A stretch of DNA of 64,000 bases from Dyella sp. C9. Its GTDB lineage: Bacteria; Pseudomonadota; Gammaproteobacteria; Xanthomonadales; Rhodanobacteraceae. The stretch spans positions 186,001-250,000 of the forward strand of contig NZ_QIRF01000001.1 in NCBI RefSeq assembly GCF_003332825.1, written 5' to 3'. The notes beneath the pieces are model-generated. The model did no database searches, was not told the origin of the DNA, and worked only from the letters and a program-made list of their open reading frames with translations. Of the stretch, positions 1 through 9,253 are shown one piece after another. How positions within the stretch are numbered: the stretch's first letter is position 1; each line of letters starts with the position of its first letter. The position numbers were made by a program, and so were the translations under genes.

Positions 1-583
1 CGTTGCGTGCGCCCACGTGCTTGGCGATGCCGGCGGCGATGATGCCGATGGGGCCTGCGCCGGTGATCAGCACGTCCTCGCCGATCAGGTCGAACTCCAG
101 CGCGCAGTGCGCCGCGTTGCCGTAGGGGTCGAAGAACGCGGCCAGCTCAGACGGGATCTGGTCCGGGATCGGCCACAGGTTCGAGGCCGGCATGGTCATG
201 TATTCGGCAAACGCGCCGTTGCGGTTCACGCCGATGCCCACCGTGTTCGGGCACAGGTGCTGGCGGCCGGCACGGCAGTTGCGGCAGTGGCCGCACACGA
301 TGTGGCCCTCAGCGGAGACGCGGTCGCCGATCTTGTAGCCGGTGACGCCCGGGCCGATCTCCACGATGCGGCCGACGAATTCGTGGCCGATGGTCAGGCC
401 GGGCTTGATGCTGCGCTGGGACCAGTCGTCCCACTTGTAGATGTGCAGGTCGGTACCGCAGATCGCGGTTTTCTCCATCTTGATCAGCACCTCGTTGGGG
501 CCGACCTCGGGGACGGGCACTTCTTCCATCCAGATGCCCTGCTCGGGCTTGCGCTTGACCAGGGCTTTCATCATCTGCGGCAT
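1..583 (-). CDS. tdh: L-threonine 3-dehydrogenase, 5' part (runs off the window edge)
   Basis: Oxidises L-threonine to 2-amino-3-ketobutyrate with NAD+, the first step of threonine breakdown to glycine and acetyl-CoA. About 194 N-terminal residues are visible of a family of about 340. They show the zinc alcohol dehydrogenase pattern: catalytic-zinc Cys in [10 protein letters not shown], the GHEFVG His-Glu pair, and the four structural-zinc cysteines in CGHCRNC...C. The reading continues to [13 protein letters not shown], the start of the Rossmann fold. The ATG at 583 has a weak GGA-type ribosome site; in-frame ATGs at 574 and 571 are alternatives, and 571 (MKALVKR) matches the family start best. 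The gene is cut by the window edge, not truncated in the genome as far as can be seen. Confidence 0.93.
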   Translation of the reverse strand, partial: MPQMMKALVKRKPEQGIWMEEVPVPEVGPNEVLIKMEKTAICGTDLHIYKWDDWSQRSIKPGLTIGHEFVGRIVEIGPGVTGYKIGDRVSAEGHIVCGHCRNCRAGRQHLCPNTVGIGVNRNGAFAEYMTMPASNLWPIPDQIPSELAAFFDPYGNAAHCALEFDLIGEDVLITGAGPIGIIAAGIAKHVGARN

Positions 584-647
584 GGGATTTCCGTGGGGAA
601 CGACAGGTAAAACGACATTATAGAAGGCCCAGCGGGGCGCCGCCTTC

Positions 648-754
648 GTGCAGTGCAGCGTTGCCGTTCCGGCCGCCTCGTTCTAGTGTCGCAAGTTTGT
701 GTGGCAATCGACGGGGTAGGCGAATGCGGTTGAAGACGATGGGGCTGGCGATGG
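648..754 (+). repeat. Leader repeat, copy 1 (upstream region plus first codons)
   Basis: This 107-nt block ends within the first codons of the gene at 724 and is closely similar to 2894-3000, at the start of the next gene. Shared stretches include GTGCAGTGCA, GTTGCCG, a CGTTCTARTGTCGCAAGTT block and the ATG context giving MRxxTMGLAM. Both copies are 107 nt, with small compensating indels. It probably carries a shared promoter or leader; function is inferred. Confidence 0.7.
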
Positions 755-2838
755 TCCGCCGGCGTGGCTTCCGGGGAGCGCGGCTCCGATCGGCCTTGTT
801 GCTGGCCTTGGCGGCGCTGCCGCTGGCTTCGCCCGCCCAGGCCCTGGCCTCTGCGCAGGGGGCTTCGACCGCCCTGCAGTTTCGGATCACCGAGGGAAAC
901 ATCGAAAACGCCTTTCTGCAGGATCGCGACGTCGCGGCTCATCTGCTGCTCAACTCGGGCGAGAAGCCGCGGGTACTGGTGGCATTCCCGGCCGGGAACA
1001 GCGGCGCAGGCGTCTGGTTCGAGCCTGTCTCGGCGCCGGTGCAATGGACGCTGGGGCAGGTGCAGCCGCTGCGGCAGACCGTGGATGGCCACGCCTGGAA
1101 CGGCATCGCGGCGGATGCCACCGTGATGGCCGACCAACTGGTGTTGAAGGACGCCGTGCTGGGCAGCGTGCGCGTGCTGCGCGACTATCAGCTGGGTCAG
1201 GGCTATGCGGCCCAGGTTGCGGCCACGCCGCAGATCGTCGCCCAGCCGCAGTTGGCGGAGCGCTCCGTCCGCTGGCAGCGCCAGCGCGTCGATGGGGCCC
1301 CGGGCTATGCGATCGCCCTGACCGTGGACAACGGCCGCTTCCAGCGCGAGGACGGGCGCATCGTGCTGCGGCCGGACCGCGTCGGCGAGGCGCTGCGCGT
1401 GCACATCGAGGCGAGCACCGGCGAGACGCCGCTGACGCCTTTCGCCGACCTGCTCAACAGCGACGCACAGGATGATCCGCGCAGCCGCCAGGCCCTGCAG
1501 TTCCTCAGTTACCGCGAAAAATTCCTTGCCGGGTCCTGGCGTTTCGACACGTATTTTGGGCGCGATACGCTGATGTCCCTGCGCCTGTTGATGCCGGTGC
1601 TGCAGCCGGCCGCGGTCGATGCAGGGATTGCTTCGGTGCTGGCGCGACTCTCGCCGGATGGACAGGTGGCGCATGAAGAGAGCATCGGCGAATTCGCCGT
1701 GCTGCAGCACCTGAAGGAGCAGGGCAAGGCATCGGCTGACCCCGTCTACGACTACGTGATGGTGGACGACGACTACATGCTGCCTGCGGTGGCAGCCGCG
1801 TGGCTGCTGGAGGACCCGCGCGGCCGCCAGGGCGCACAGGCCTTCCTCGGTAGTGGTGAGAACGGGCAGCGGCAGGGTGACGCGCTGGTGCGCAACCTGA
1901 TGTTCGTCGCGGCCAGCAGCGAGGCGTTCGCGCGCAAGCCGGTGTACAGCAACCTGGTCGCGCTCAAGCCCGGCAGCAAGGTGGGGCAGTGGCGCGACAG
2001 CAACGAGGGTATCGGCCGCGGCCGTTATGCCTACGACGTCAATGCAGTGTGGATGCCGGCGGCCTTGCGTGCCATTGGCCAGTTTCTCGACGCCGGCCTG
2101 CTCGATCAGTACACCACGCCGGCGCAGCGCGAGCGCCTGCGTGCCGCCGCCGCGGGTGCCGGTGACTGGGAGCGCCATGCGACCGCGCTGTTCACCGTGC
2201 ATCTGTCCGGAGCACAGGCGGCACGGCAGGTCAGCGACTATGCCCGGGAGATCGGCGTGTCCGACACGCCGGCAATGGCGTCGTTAAAGGGCATGCCGCT
2301 GGAGTTCCTGGCCATCGCGCTGGATGCGCAAGGCCATCCGGTGCCGGTGTTGAATTCGGACGAGGGTTTCCGGCTGTTGTTTGGCCGGCCGGATCCGGCC
2401 GTGCTGGAACGTGACGTCGGCAACCTGATGCGGCCGTTTCCGGCTGGCTTGCGCACCGAGGTCGGCATGGTGGTCGCCAACCCGGTCTACGCCAGCCACG
2501 ACGTGTGGGCACGTTTCGGCAACAGCGCCTATCACGGCACGGTGATCTGGGCCTGGCAGCAAGCGGTGATGGCGGCAGGACTCAAGCGCCAGTTGGATCG
2601 GGGTGACCTCCCGGCGGTGACCCGAACCCACCTGGAGGCCGCGCAGGCCCAGTTGTGGCAGGGTATCTGCGCGGCCAATGCGGTGCGCACCTCGGAGCTG
2701 TGGTCCTGGTCGTATCGCGATGGCCACTACCACATCGCGCCGTTCGGTGCGGGTGGCGCCGACGAGGACGAGTCCAACGCCGCCCAGCTGTGGAGCACCG
2801 TGTTCCTGGCCCTGCCGCCGCCGGTCACTTGCCGCTGA
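724..2838 (+). CDS. Secreted six-hairpin glycosidase-like protein
   Basis: The 704-residue protein opens with a basic stretch and a hydrophobic segment (LLLALAALPLASPAQALA, about residues 22-40) that looks like a Sec signal peptide, so it is probably exported. The central region contains FDTYFGRDTLMSLRLL and a later GQWRDSNEGIGRGRYAYDVN stretch, resembling the (alpha/alpha)6 barrel of glycogen-debranching or trehalase-like glycosidases, where acidic residues in such motifs do catalysis. No substrate can be named. The ATG at 724 is preferred to an upstream in-frame start at 661 because it matches the duplicated leader seen before the next gene. That neighbour is a secreted peptidase with a near-identical start context, which suggests shared control. 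Family assignment is from motif memory and is moderate. Confidence 0.6.
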   Translation: MRLKTMGLAMVRRRGFRGARLRSALLLALAALPLASPAQALASAQGASTALQFRITEGNIENAFLQDRDVAAHLLLNSGEKPRVLVAFPAGNSGAGVWFEPVSAPVQWTLGQVQPLRQTVDGHAWNGIAADATVMADQLVLKDAVLGSVRVLRDYQLGQGYAAQVAATPQIVAQPQLAERSVRWQRQRVDGAPGYAIALTVDNGRFQREDGRIVLRPDRVGEALRVHIEASTGETPLTPFADLLNSDAQDDPRSRQALQFLSYREKFLAGSWRFDTYFGRDTLMSLRLLMPVLQPAAVDAGIASVLARLSPDGQVAHEESIGEFAVLQHLKEQGKASADPVYDYVMVDDDYMLPAVAAAWLLEDPRGRQGAQAFLGSGENGQRQGDALVRNLMFVAASSEAFARKPVYSNLVALKPGSKVGQWRDSNEGIGRGRYAYDVNAVWMPAALRAIGQFLDAGLLDQYTTPAQRERLRAAAAGAGDWERHATALFTVHLSGAQAARQVSDYAREIGVSDTPAMASLKGMPLEFLAIALDAQGHPVPVLNSDEGFRLLFGRPDPAVLERDVGNLMRPFPAGLRTEVGMVVANPVYASHDVWARFGNSAYHGTVIWAWQQAVMAAGLKRQLDRGDLPAVTRTHLEAAQAQLWQGICAANAVRTSELWSWSYRDGHYHIAPFGAGGADEDESNAAQLWSTVFLALPPPVTCR

Positions 2839-2844
2839 GCGACG

Positions 2845-2877
2845 CCCATGCCCGCCGCCAACGGCGGCGGGCATGGG
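2845..2877 (+). terminator. Strong hairpin after the glycosidase-like gene
   Basis: A perfect 15-bp stem (CCCATGCCCGCCGCC paired with its complement) with a 3-nt loop starts 6 nt after the stop codon. There is no clear T-run after it, so it may act as a transcript-end stabiliser rather than a classical terminator. Confidence 0.5.
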
Positions 2878-2893
2878 TTGCTGCAAGGCCGCC

Positions 2894-3000
2894 GTGCAGT
2901 GCAACGTTGCCGCACAGGCCCCCTTCGTTCTAATGTCGCAAGTTATTGCGATTGCGCAGGGGAAGACGAATGCGTTTCACCACGATGGGATTGGCGATGG
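2894..3000 (+). repeat. Leader repeat, copy 2
   Basis: Second copy of the 107-nt block at 648-754, again ending within the first codons of a secreted-protein gene. See the first copy for the shared stretches. Confidence 0.7.
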
Positions 3001-5132
3001 CCATGATGTTGGCCCCGGCCGCCCAGGCCGACGAGGGTATGTGGATGCCCTCGCAACTGCCGTCGATCGGCAAGCAACTGCATGCGGCAGGATTTCAGGG
3101 TAATCCGGCCGACCTGGCCGACCTCACCAAGGCGCCGCTCAATGCGGTGGTGAAGGTGGGCGGTGCCACCGGTGCCTTCGTCAGCAATGATGGCCTGGTG
3201 CTCACCAACCACCACGTCGCCTTCGGTGTCATTCAGTACAACAGCAACGCGCAGCGCGACCTCATCCAGGATGGGTTCGTCTCGCACCAGCGTGCGGAGG
3301 AGTTGCCGGCGAACCCGGACTTCCGCCTGCGCGTCACCACGGGTTTCGACAAGGTCACCGAGCAGGTGCTGGGCGCAGCCCGCGGCAAGACCGGGCGGGC
3401 CTATTTCGATGCCGTGGATGCCACGAGCAAGGCGCTGGTCGCCGAATGCGAGCGTGAACCGGGAGTTCGCTGCAGCGTGGTCAACATGTTCTACGGCCGC
3501 GACTTTTACCTGGTGAAGCAGCTGGAGCTGCGCGACGTGCGACTGGTGTACGCGCCGCCGCGTGCCATCGGCAATTACGGCGATGAAGTGGATAACTTCG
3601 TGTGGCCACGCCACGCGGGCGACTTCACCGTGCTGCGCGCCTATGTGGGGCGCGACGGCAAGCCGGCGGACTACGCCAAGGACAACGTGCCTTACCACCC
3701 GCCGGCGCACCTGCAGGTGGCGCGCCAGGGCGTGCATGACGGCGACTTCGTGATGCTGGCCGGCTATCCGGGCATTACCTATCGCCATCGCACCGCGGCC
3801 GAGTTTGCCGATCAGGTGGAATGGCGCCTGCCCACCCATGTGCAGGTGATGCAGCAGCTGCAGGAAGTGATCGAGGAAACCGGGCGCGAAGATCGCCAGG
3901 CGGCGATTCGCTATGCCTCCCAGCTGCAATCGCTGAAGAACGGCATCAAGCGTTTCATCGGCGAACTCGATGGGCTCAAGCGCAGCGATGCGGCCACCCT
4001 TCGTCGCAAGGATGAAGAGGCCATGCTGGCATGGCTGGCGGAACAGCCTTCCGCGTCCAGCCTGCGCCCCAGGATCAACGAAGTGTTCCAGCTGATTGCC
4101 GCCGGCAATGCCACGCGTGAGCGCGACCTGCTGCTGGGCATGCTGCAGTCGCAGACCCAGCTGATGCGCTCGGCGCTGACCCTGCAGCGGCTGGCCCATG
4201 AGCGTGGCAAGCCGGATGCGGAGCGTGAGGCGGGCTATCAGCAGCGTGACGACGACCTCACGGCCGGCGTGCTGCGCCAGGTGCAGCGCCGCTACGATCC
4301 CGCGGTGGAGAAGCAGTTGCTGAGCGCATTGCTGACGCGCTACCAGAAGCTGCCCGAAGCACAGCGCCTGCCGGAATTTGATGCCGCATTCGGGCGTACG
4401 CCCGCCGAATTGAAGGCGCGGCTCGACCGCGTCTACGCGGCTACCCGCCTTGGCAACGAGGCACAGCGACTGCAGTGGCTGACGGCCGATCCGGCAGCGG
4501 TGACCAAATCGGACGATGCCTTGCTCGCCCTGGCCGGCCAACTGCAACCGGCGTTGCTGCGCGTGGAAGACCAGCGCAAGGCCCGCGAGGGCGACCTGTT
4601 GCGCCTGCGCCCGGCCTACATGGAGGCCTTGATCGCCTATCGCGAGAAACAGGGGCGCGCGGTGTACCCGGATGCCAACTCCACGTTGCGGGTGAGCTAC
4701 GGCAAGGTGACACCGCTGCAGCCGCGCGATGCGGTGACTTACGAGGCGTTGACCACCACCGCCGGCATCGTGGAAAAGAACACGGGCGTGGTGCCGTTCG
4801 ATGCGCCCAAGCCGCTGCTCGACGCCATCGCCAAGGGTGACTACGAAGGCTATGCGGAGCCGAAGAGCGGCGCCATGCCGGTGGACTTCCTGAGCAACCT
4901 GGACACCACCGGTGGCAACTCCGGCTCACCCGTGCTCAACGCCAAGGGTGAGCTGGTCGGCCTCAACTTCGACAGCAACTGGGAAGCGGTGAGCGCCAGC
5001 TGGATGTTCGATCCGCGCTACAAGCGGGCCATCCACGTCGACCTGCGCTACATGCGCTGGCTGATGGACAAGGTGTATCCGGCGCCCGAGCTGCTGAAGG
5101 AGCTGGGCGTTCCTGCCCACGCGGAGCGCTGA
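2970..5132 (+). CDS. S46 family dipeptidyl peptidase (DPP7/DPP11 type)
   Basis: A 720-residue exported serine exopeptidase that removes dipeptides from peptide N-termini in the periplasm. A short signal peptide (MRFTTMGLAMAMMLAPAAQA) precedes the mature DEGMWMPSQL start typical of the family. The chymotrypsin-like triad is visible: His in LVLTNHHVAF (residues 81-82), Asp in the NYGDEVDNFVWPRH...D region, and nucleophile Ser651 in GNSGSPV. The residue 18 positions after this serine, which sets specificity in Porphyromonas enzymes (Arg in acidic-specific DPP11, Gly in DPP7), is Ser here (NFDSNWE), so a DPP7-like preference is more likely than an acidic one. The ATG at 2970 follows an AGGGGAAG ribosome site; the in-frame start at 2946 would put an odd basic stretch before the signal peptide. 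Confidence 0.92.
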   Translation: MRFTTMGLAMAMMLAPAAQADEGMWMPSQLPSIGKQLHAAGFQGNPADLADLTKAPLNAVVKVGGATGAFVSNDGLVLTNHHVAFGVIQYNSNAQRDLIQDGFVSHQRAEELPANPDFRLRVTTGFDKVTEQVLGAARGKTGRAYFDAVDATSKALVAECEREPGVRCSVVNMFYGRDFYLVKQLELRDVRLVYAPPRAIGNYGDEVDNFVWPRHAGDFTVLRAYVGRDGKPADYAKDNVPYHPPAHLQVARQGVHDGDFVMLAGYPGITYRHRTAAEFADQVEWRLPTHVQVMQQLQEVIEETGREDRQAAIRYASQLQSLKNGIKRFIGELDGLKRSDAATLRRKDEEAMLAWLAEQPSASSLRPRINEVFQLIAAGNATRERDLLLGMLQSQTQLMRSALTLQRLAHERGKPDAEREAGYQQRDDDLTAGVLRQVQRRYDPAVEKQLLSALLTRYQKLPEAQRLPEFDAAFGRTPAELKARLDRVYAATRLGNEAQRLQWLTADPAAVTKSDDALLALAGQLQPALLRVEDQRKAREGDLLRLRPAYMEALIAYREKQGRAVYPDANSTLRVSYGKVTPLQPRDAVTYEALTTTAGIVEKNTGVVPFDAPKPLLDAIAKGDYEGYAEPKSGAMPVDFLSNLDTTGGNSGSPVLNAKGELVGLNFDSNWEAVSASWMFDPRYKRAIHVDLRYMRWLMDKVYPAPELLKELGVPAHAER

Positions 5133-5245
5133 GCCGTCCGCGTGCTGCGCGCGCAGGGGCGTCGCTCCGCGAAGCTGTTGCTTCACGCCGGCTTGATCGG
5201 GGTCGGCGTGCAGTAGCTGCTCCTGTTCGCGCAGAGAGGGGTGTC

Positions 5246-6004
5246 ATGGAACAGCCTACCGATGCCTGCTGCACCCTCGGTGCAGCCGATGAGGGCCGAC
5301 GCGCCCTGCTCAAGTCCACCCTGGGGCTGGCGGCGGTGGGCGCCGTAGGTGGCCTGGCGTGGGGGTTGCCCGGTCTGTCGATCGCCGCGGCCCTGACCAG
5401 GGAGCAGCGCGATGCGATGACGCCGGACCAGGTCATTGCCATGCTCAAGGACGGCAACCAGCGCTTCCGTGACGGCAAGCTGGATACGCATGATTACCTG
5501 GCGCAGAAACGCGTCAGCGCAGCGGGGCAGTATCCGGCTGCCGCCATCCTCAGCTGCATCGACTCGCGTGCTCCGGCCGAGATCATCCTGGACGCGGGCA
5601 TTGGTGACACGTTCAACGCACGCGTCGCCGGCAACATCGCCAACGACGACCTGATCGGCAGCCTGGAGTTTGCCTGCGCGCTGGCCGGCGCCAAGCTGGT
5701 GCTGGTGATGGGGCACACCGCCTGCGGTGCGATCAAGGGCGCCATCGACCACGCAAAGCTGGGCAACCTCACCGGCCTGCTCGACAAGATCAAGCCGGCG
5801 GTGGACGCCACGCAGTTCAGCGGGGATCGCAGCAGCAAGAACGATGCGTTCGTCGATGCCGTGGCGGCCACCAATGTGCGCCACACCATCACGGCGATCC
5901 GTCAGCGCAGCGAGGTGCTGGCCGGGCTTGAGCGCGACGGCAAGATCAAGATCGTGGGCGCGATGTATCACCTCGTAGGCGGCCAGGTCGAGTTCTACGC
6001 CTAA
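5246..6004 (+). CDS. Beta-class carbonic anhydrase with Tat-like leader
   Basis: Zinc enzyme interconverting CO2 and bicarbonate. The 252-residue protein has the beta-class ligands: Cys104 and Asp106 with the Arg of CIDSR, then His157 and Cys160 in GHTACGA. The N-terminus holds an RRALLK twin-arginine stretch followed by a hydrophobic segment (about residues 25-49), so export by Tat to the periplasm is likely; most beta enzymes are cytosolic. The ribosome site GAGAGGGG lies just before the ATG. It sits alone between the S46 peptidase and miaA. It differs clearly from the second beta-carbonic anhydrase at 51077, which lacks a leader. Confidence 0.92.
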   Translation: MEQPTDACCTLGAADEGRRALLKSTLGLAAVGAVGGLAWGLPGLSIAAALTREQRDAMTPDQVIAMLKDGNQRFRDGKLDTHDYLAQKRVSAAGQYPAAAILSCIDSRAPAEIILDAGIGDTFNARVAGNIANDDLIGSLEFACALAGAKLVLVMGHTACGAIKGAIDHAKLGNLTGLLDKIKPAVDATQFSGDRSSKNDAFVDAVAATNVRHTITAIRQRSEVLAGLERDGKIKIVGAMYHLVGGQVEFYA

Positions 6005-6122
6005 CGCGGTGTTGAAGCAGCGCACTCCGTGCGCGAAAAGCCCGCGGAGTAGCAGCGCGGGAAAGATCGCGCTGCGCGCACACTGCCGACGAGCACCCGG
6101 CGCATGTTGATAGAATGTCTGG

Positions 6123-7076
6123 ATGCCGATCGATCAGCGCCCATTTGCCGTGTTCCTGATGGGCCCGACCGCATCGGGCAAGACCGCGCTTGCCTGCGCG
6201 CTCAGCGACGTGTTCCCGCTCGACCTGGTCAGCGTCGACTCGGCGCTGGTCTATCGCGGCATGGATATCGGCACCGCCAAGCCGGATGCGGTCACGCTGG
6301 CGCGTTATCCGCATCGATTGATCGACCTGCGCGATCCCGCCGAACCTTATTCCGCCGCGGACTTCCGTGGCGACGCCATGGCTGCGATGCAAGAGATCAC
6401 GGCGCAGGGCAGGGTGCCGCTGCTGGTGGGCGGCACGGGTCTGTATTTCCGCGCCTTGCAGCAGGGCCTGTCGCAACTGCCCGAGGCGGATGCGCGGATT
6501 CGCGAGCGGCTGACTGCCGAAGCGAGCCAACTCGGCTGGCCCGCCTTGCATGAGCGGCTGCGGGCGCTGGATGCCGCCGCCGCGGCGCGCATCGGGCCCA
6601 ACGACGCGCAGCGCATCCAGCGCGCACTTGAAGTGATTGAACTTACCGGTCGTCCGCTGTCGGAGCAGCAGCAGCAGGGCGGGCTGGGCCAGCGTTTCCC
6701 CTGGCGTGTGCTGAAGCTGGCGCTGCTGCCGGCCGATCGTGCGCCCCTGCATGCGCGTATCGCCCAGCGCTTCGACACGATGATCGCCGATGGCCTGCTG
6801 GATGAAGTGCGGGCGCTGCGCGAGCGTGGCGACCTGTACGCCGACCTTCCGGCCATCCGTGCGGTGGGCTATCGCCAGGCGTGGGAGCATCTGGACGGCC
6901 AGACGGATGCCGCGACGTTCCGTGACCGCGGGGTCTTCGCCACGCGCCAGCTGGCCAAGCGCCAGATCACATGGTTGCGCAGCGAGTTGGACGCCCGTGT
7001 GCTGGACCCCGAGCAGCCTGGCCTGCAGGCTCGCGCCGACGACGCCTTGCGGCTGTTTCTGGCGGGTCGTGCGTAA
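6123..7076 (+). CDS. miaA: tRNA dimethylallyltransferase
   Basis: Adds a dimethylallyl group from DMAPP to N6 of A37 in tRNAs reading UNN codons, the first step towards ms2i6A. The 317-residue protein has the P-loop [10 protein letters not shown] (residues 14-23), the catalytic-Asp region [19 protein letters not shown] and the RIQRALEV tRNA-contact region, at normal family length. A TAGAAT -10-like hexamer lies just before the start. It is followed by hfq and hflX, the classic gammaproteobacterial order, but a spacer of about 160 nt separates it from hfq, so hfq may also have its own promoter. Confidence 0.97.
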   Translation: MPIDQRPFAVFLMGPTASGKTALACALSDVFPLDLVSVDSALVYRGMDIGTAKPDAVTLARYPHRLIDLRDPAEPYSAADFRGDAMAAMQEITAQGRVPLLVGGTGLYFRALQQGLSQLPEADARIRERLTAEASQLGWPALHERLRALDAAAAARIGPNDAQRIQRALEVIELTGRPLSEQQQQGGLGQRFPWRVLKLALLPADRAPLHARIAQRFDTMIADGLLDEVRALRERGDLYADLPAIRAVGYRQAWEHLDGQTDAATFRDRGVFATRQLAKRQITWLRSELDARVLDPEQPGLQARADDALRLFLAGRA

Positions 7077-7135
7077 CGGGGAGGCTGCGTTTTTTAAACG
7101 TCTTCTTCACACATGCGCAACGTGTGCATTTGCTC

Positions 7136-7165
7136 TTTCATCAACGATTTAAAAGTGGTTAATAT
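7136..7165 (+). promoter_or_regulatory. Possible hfq promoter in an AT-rich leader
   Basis: The miaA-hfq spacer is unusually AT-rich for this genome. It contains TAATAT (7160-7165), and a weak TTTCAT lies about 18 bp upstream. This would fit a sigma-70 promoter for hfq, known in other gammaproteobacteria to have several promoters. Weak match; inference only. Confidence 0.3.
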
Positions 7166-7238
7166 TCCTCAAAACTTGGGCCGGGGCGCCTCGTGCGTCT
7201 TTTCTCCGGCCCGTCCGTATGCGAGGGGAGAAGAACAA

Positions 7239-7508
7239 ATGTCCAAAGGGCAATCACTGCAAGACCCGTTTCTGAATGCACTGCGCCGGGAGCGCGTTCC
7301 GGTGGCAATCTACCTGGTCAACGGCATCAAGCTGCAGGGCACCATCGAGTCCTTCGACCAGTTCGTTGTGCTGCTGCGCAACCAGGTCAGCCAGATGGTC
7401 TACAAGCACGCCATCTCCACCGTAGTGCCCAGCCGCAACGTCCGTGTGGGCAATGGCCATGAAGGCCACGGCGACGCCTCGATCGGGTCCACCGACACCG
7501 AAGGTTGA
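7239..7508 (+). CDS. hfq: RNA chaperone Hfq
   Basis: Ring-shaped hexameric Sm-like protein that pairs small RNAs with mRNAs. At 89 residues it shows Sm1 ([20 protein letters not shown]) and Sm2 ([12 protein letters not shown]), with the rim and proximal-face residues of the gammaproteobacterial type, and a short hydrophilic tail rich in Gly, His and Asp. The ATG at 7239 follows GGGGAGAAG, a good ribosome site, and gives the conserved [13 protein letters not shown] start; an in-frame extension to 7113 is not expected. Next gene is hflX, 156 nt downstream. Confidence 0.98.
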   Translation: MSKGQSLQDPFLNALRRERVPVAIYLVNGIKLQGTIESFDQFVVLLRNQVSQMVYKHAISTVVPSRNVRVGNGHEGHGDASIGSTDTEG

Positions 7509-7664
7509 TTCGGCCGACCTGTCGACCCATGTGAGTGGTGAGACTGCCTGGCCCGGCGACCCGCTGCGGCCGGGCAGGGTCCCGGCATACACTTTCCCAC
7601 TCCAGCCATGCCCCCGGGCTAGCCGCCGGCGGCATGGCGTCCCCATACAGGTCTTCCCAACCAC

Positions 7665-8978
7665 GTGTTTGATCGTCAAAAGAAAGGCGAGCGAGCCGTC
7701 CTTGTCCTCCCGCAGTCGCGGGGCGATGGTGACGCAGCCCGCCGTGCCGAAGAGTTCGCCGAGCTGACGCGCTCGGCCGGCGCCGAGATCCTGGGCACCA
7801 TCACCGCCCGAATCGACGTGCCCAATCCCCGCTATTACATCGGTACCGGCAAGGCCGACGAAGTGGCCGAGGCTGCCCGTGCGCTCGGCGCCGACCTGGT
7901 GCTGATCGACCACCTGCTGTCGCCGGTGCAGGAGCGCAACCTCGAGAAGCTGCTCAACATCCGCGTGGTGGATCGTGCCGGCCTGATCCTGGACATCTTC
8001 GCCCAGCGTGCGCGATCCCACGAAGGCAAGCTGGAAGTGGAGCTGGCCCAGCTCAAGCACCTGGCGACCCGTCTGGTGCGCGGCTGGACCCACCTGGACG
8101 CCCAGCGCGGCGGTGCCATCGGCAACCGCGGCCCGGGCGAAACCCAGCTGGAAACCGACCGCCGCCTGCTCGCCGAGCGAGTGAAGATGCTCAGCAAGCG
8201 CCTGGAGAAGGTGCAGACGCAACGCGTGCAGCAGCGCCGCGCGCGCCTGCGCAACACGGTGCCGCGCGTGGCCTTGGTCGGCTACACCAATGCCGGCAAG
8301 TCCACCTTGTTCAACGTGCTGACCGAAGGCGAGGTGTTTGCCGCCGACCTGCTGTTCGCCACGTTGGACCCGACGGTGCGCAAGCTCGACGGCCTTTCCT
8401 GCGGTCCGGCAGTGCTGGCCGACACGGTGGGTTTCGTGCGCGAGCTGCCGCACGACCTGGTGGCGGCCTTCCGCGGCACCCTCGCCGAGGCCCGTGATGC
8501 CGACCTGCTGCTGCACGTCAGCGACGCGGCAGACGAGGAGCGCGAGCGGCTGGCGCGCGTGGTCGACGAGGTGCTCGACGAGATCGACGCCGGTGACCTG
8601 CCGCAGTTGCGCGTGATGAACAAGATCGACCTGGCCGGTCTGGAGCCGCGCATCGACCGAGATGACCAAGGCCGCCCCACCACCGTCTGGCTGTCTGCCG
8701 CCACCGGGCGGGGCCTGGACCTGCTGAGGCAGGCGCTGGGTGAACTGCTGGGGGGCGATCGCGTGCAGTCGGAGCTGCGCCTGCCGTTGTCCGCCGGTCG
8801 CCTGCACGCACGGCTGAAGGCAGCCGGGGCCATTGCGGGAGAGGAAGTGGACGAGGATGGCTGGCGCCTGACCATCGACGCCCCCCGCAGCGTGATCGCG
8901 CCCCTCAGTGGCGGCAGCGCGGTCGAGGCGGCCCTGTTGCGGGACCTGCTCGGCACCGAGGAAGAGCAAGCCCTGTAG
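7665..8978 (+). CDS. hflX: Ribosome-associated GTPase HflX
   Basis: TRAFAC-class GTPase that binds the 50S subunit and splits stalled 70S ribosomes, for example after heat stress. The 437-residue protein has the N-terminal HflX subdomain with the glycine-rich region GGAIGNRGPGETQLETDRR, then a G domain: G1 GYTNAGKSTLFN (about 206-217), G3 DTVGF and G4 NKID. Start is a GTG at 7665 giving the conserved FDRQKKGERAVLV opening; the ribosome site is weak. Placed between hfq and hflK as in many gammaproteobacteria. Confidence 0.97.
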   Translation: MFDRQKKGERAVLVLPQSRGDGDAARRAEEFAELTRSAGAEILGTITARIDVPNPRYYIGTGKADEVAEAARALGADLVLIDHLLSPVQERNLEKLLNIRVVDRAGLILDIFAQRARSHEGKLEVELAQLKHLATRLVRGWTHLDAQRGGAIGNRGPGETQLETDRRLLAERVKMLSKRLEKVQTQRVQQRRARLRNTVPRVALVGYTNAGKSTLFNVLTEGEVFAADLLFATLDPTVRKLDGLSCGPAVLADTVGFVRELPHDLVAAFRGTLAEARDADLLLHVSDAADEERERLARVVDEVLDEIDAGDLPQLRVMNKIDLAGLEPRIDRDDQGRPTTVWLSAATGRGLDLLRQALGELLGGDRVQSELRLPLSAGRLHARLKAAGAIAGEEVDEDGWRLTIDAPRSVIAPLSGGSAVEAALLRDLLGTEEEQAL

Positions 8979-9253
8979 CCGCGTACCCTGTGCGTGACCG
9001 GCCCGGCGCCCAGGCGAAGTCCACGCCGCAGATCCGAAGCCGTTTGTGTGCAGGGGCCGCTCCGGCAGGGCCGATTCCGGGGCAGGGGGGCAATCCCTGG
9101 TCCGGCTCTGATAGAATGGTCGCCGTTTGTGCGGCCTCTCCGTGCCTCGGCGGCACACTTGCCACGACACGCCCTCGCCACCATGTCCAAACCCGTTCAA
9201 CGCGTTTTCCGGCCAATGTTGCCGGCCTCCCAGCGGCCTCAAGGAGACTGACC

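Noticed and set aside
8990..9253. Extra 88 codons at the start of hflK
   Set aside because: AAGGAGA directly precedes the ATG at 9254, giving the normal HflK start; the extension has no conserved features.
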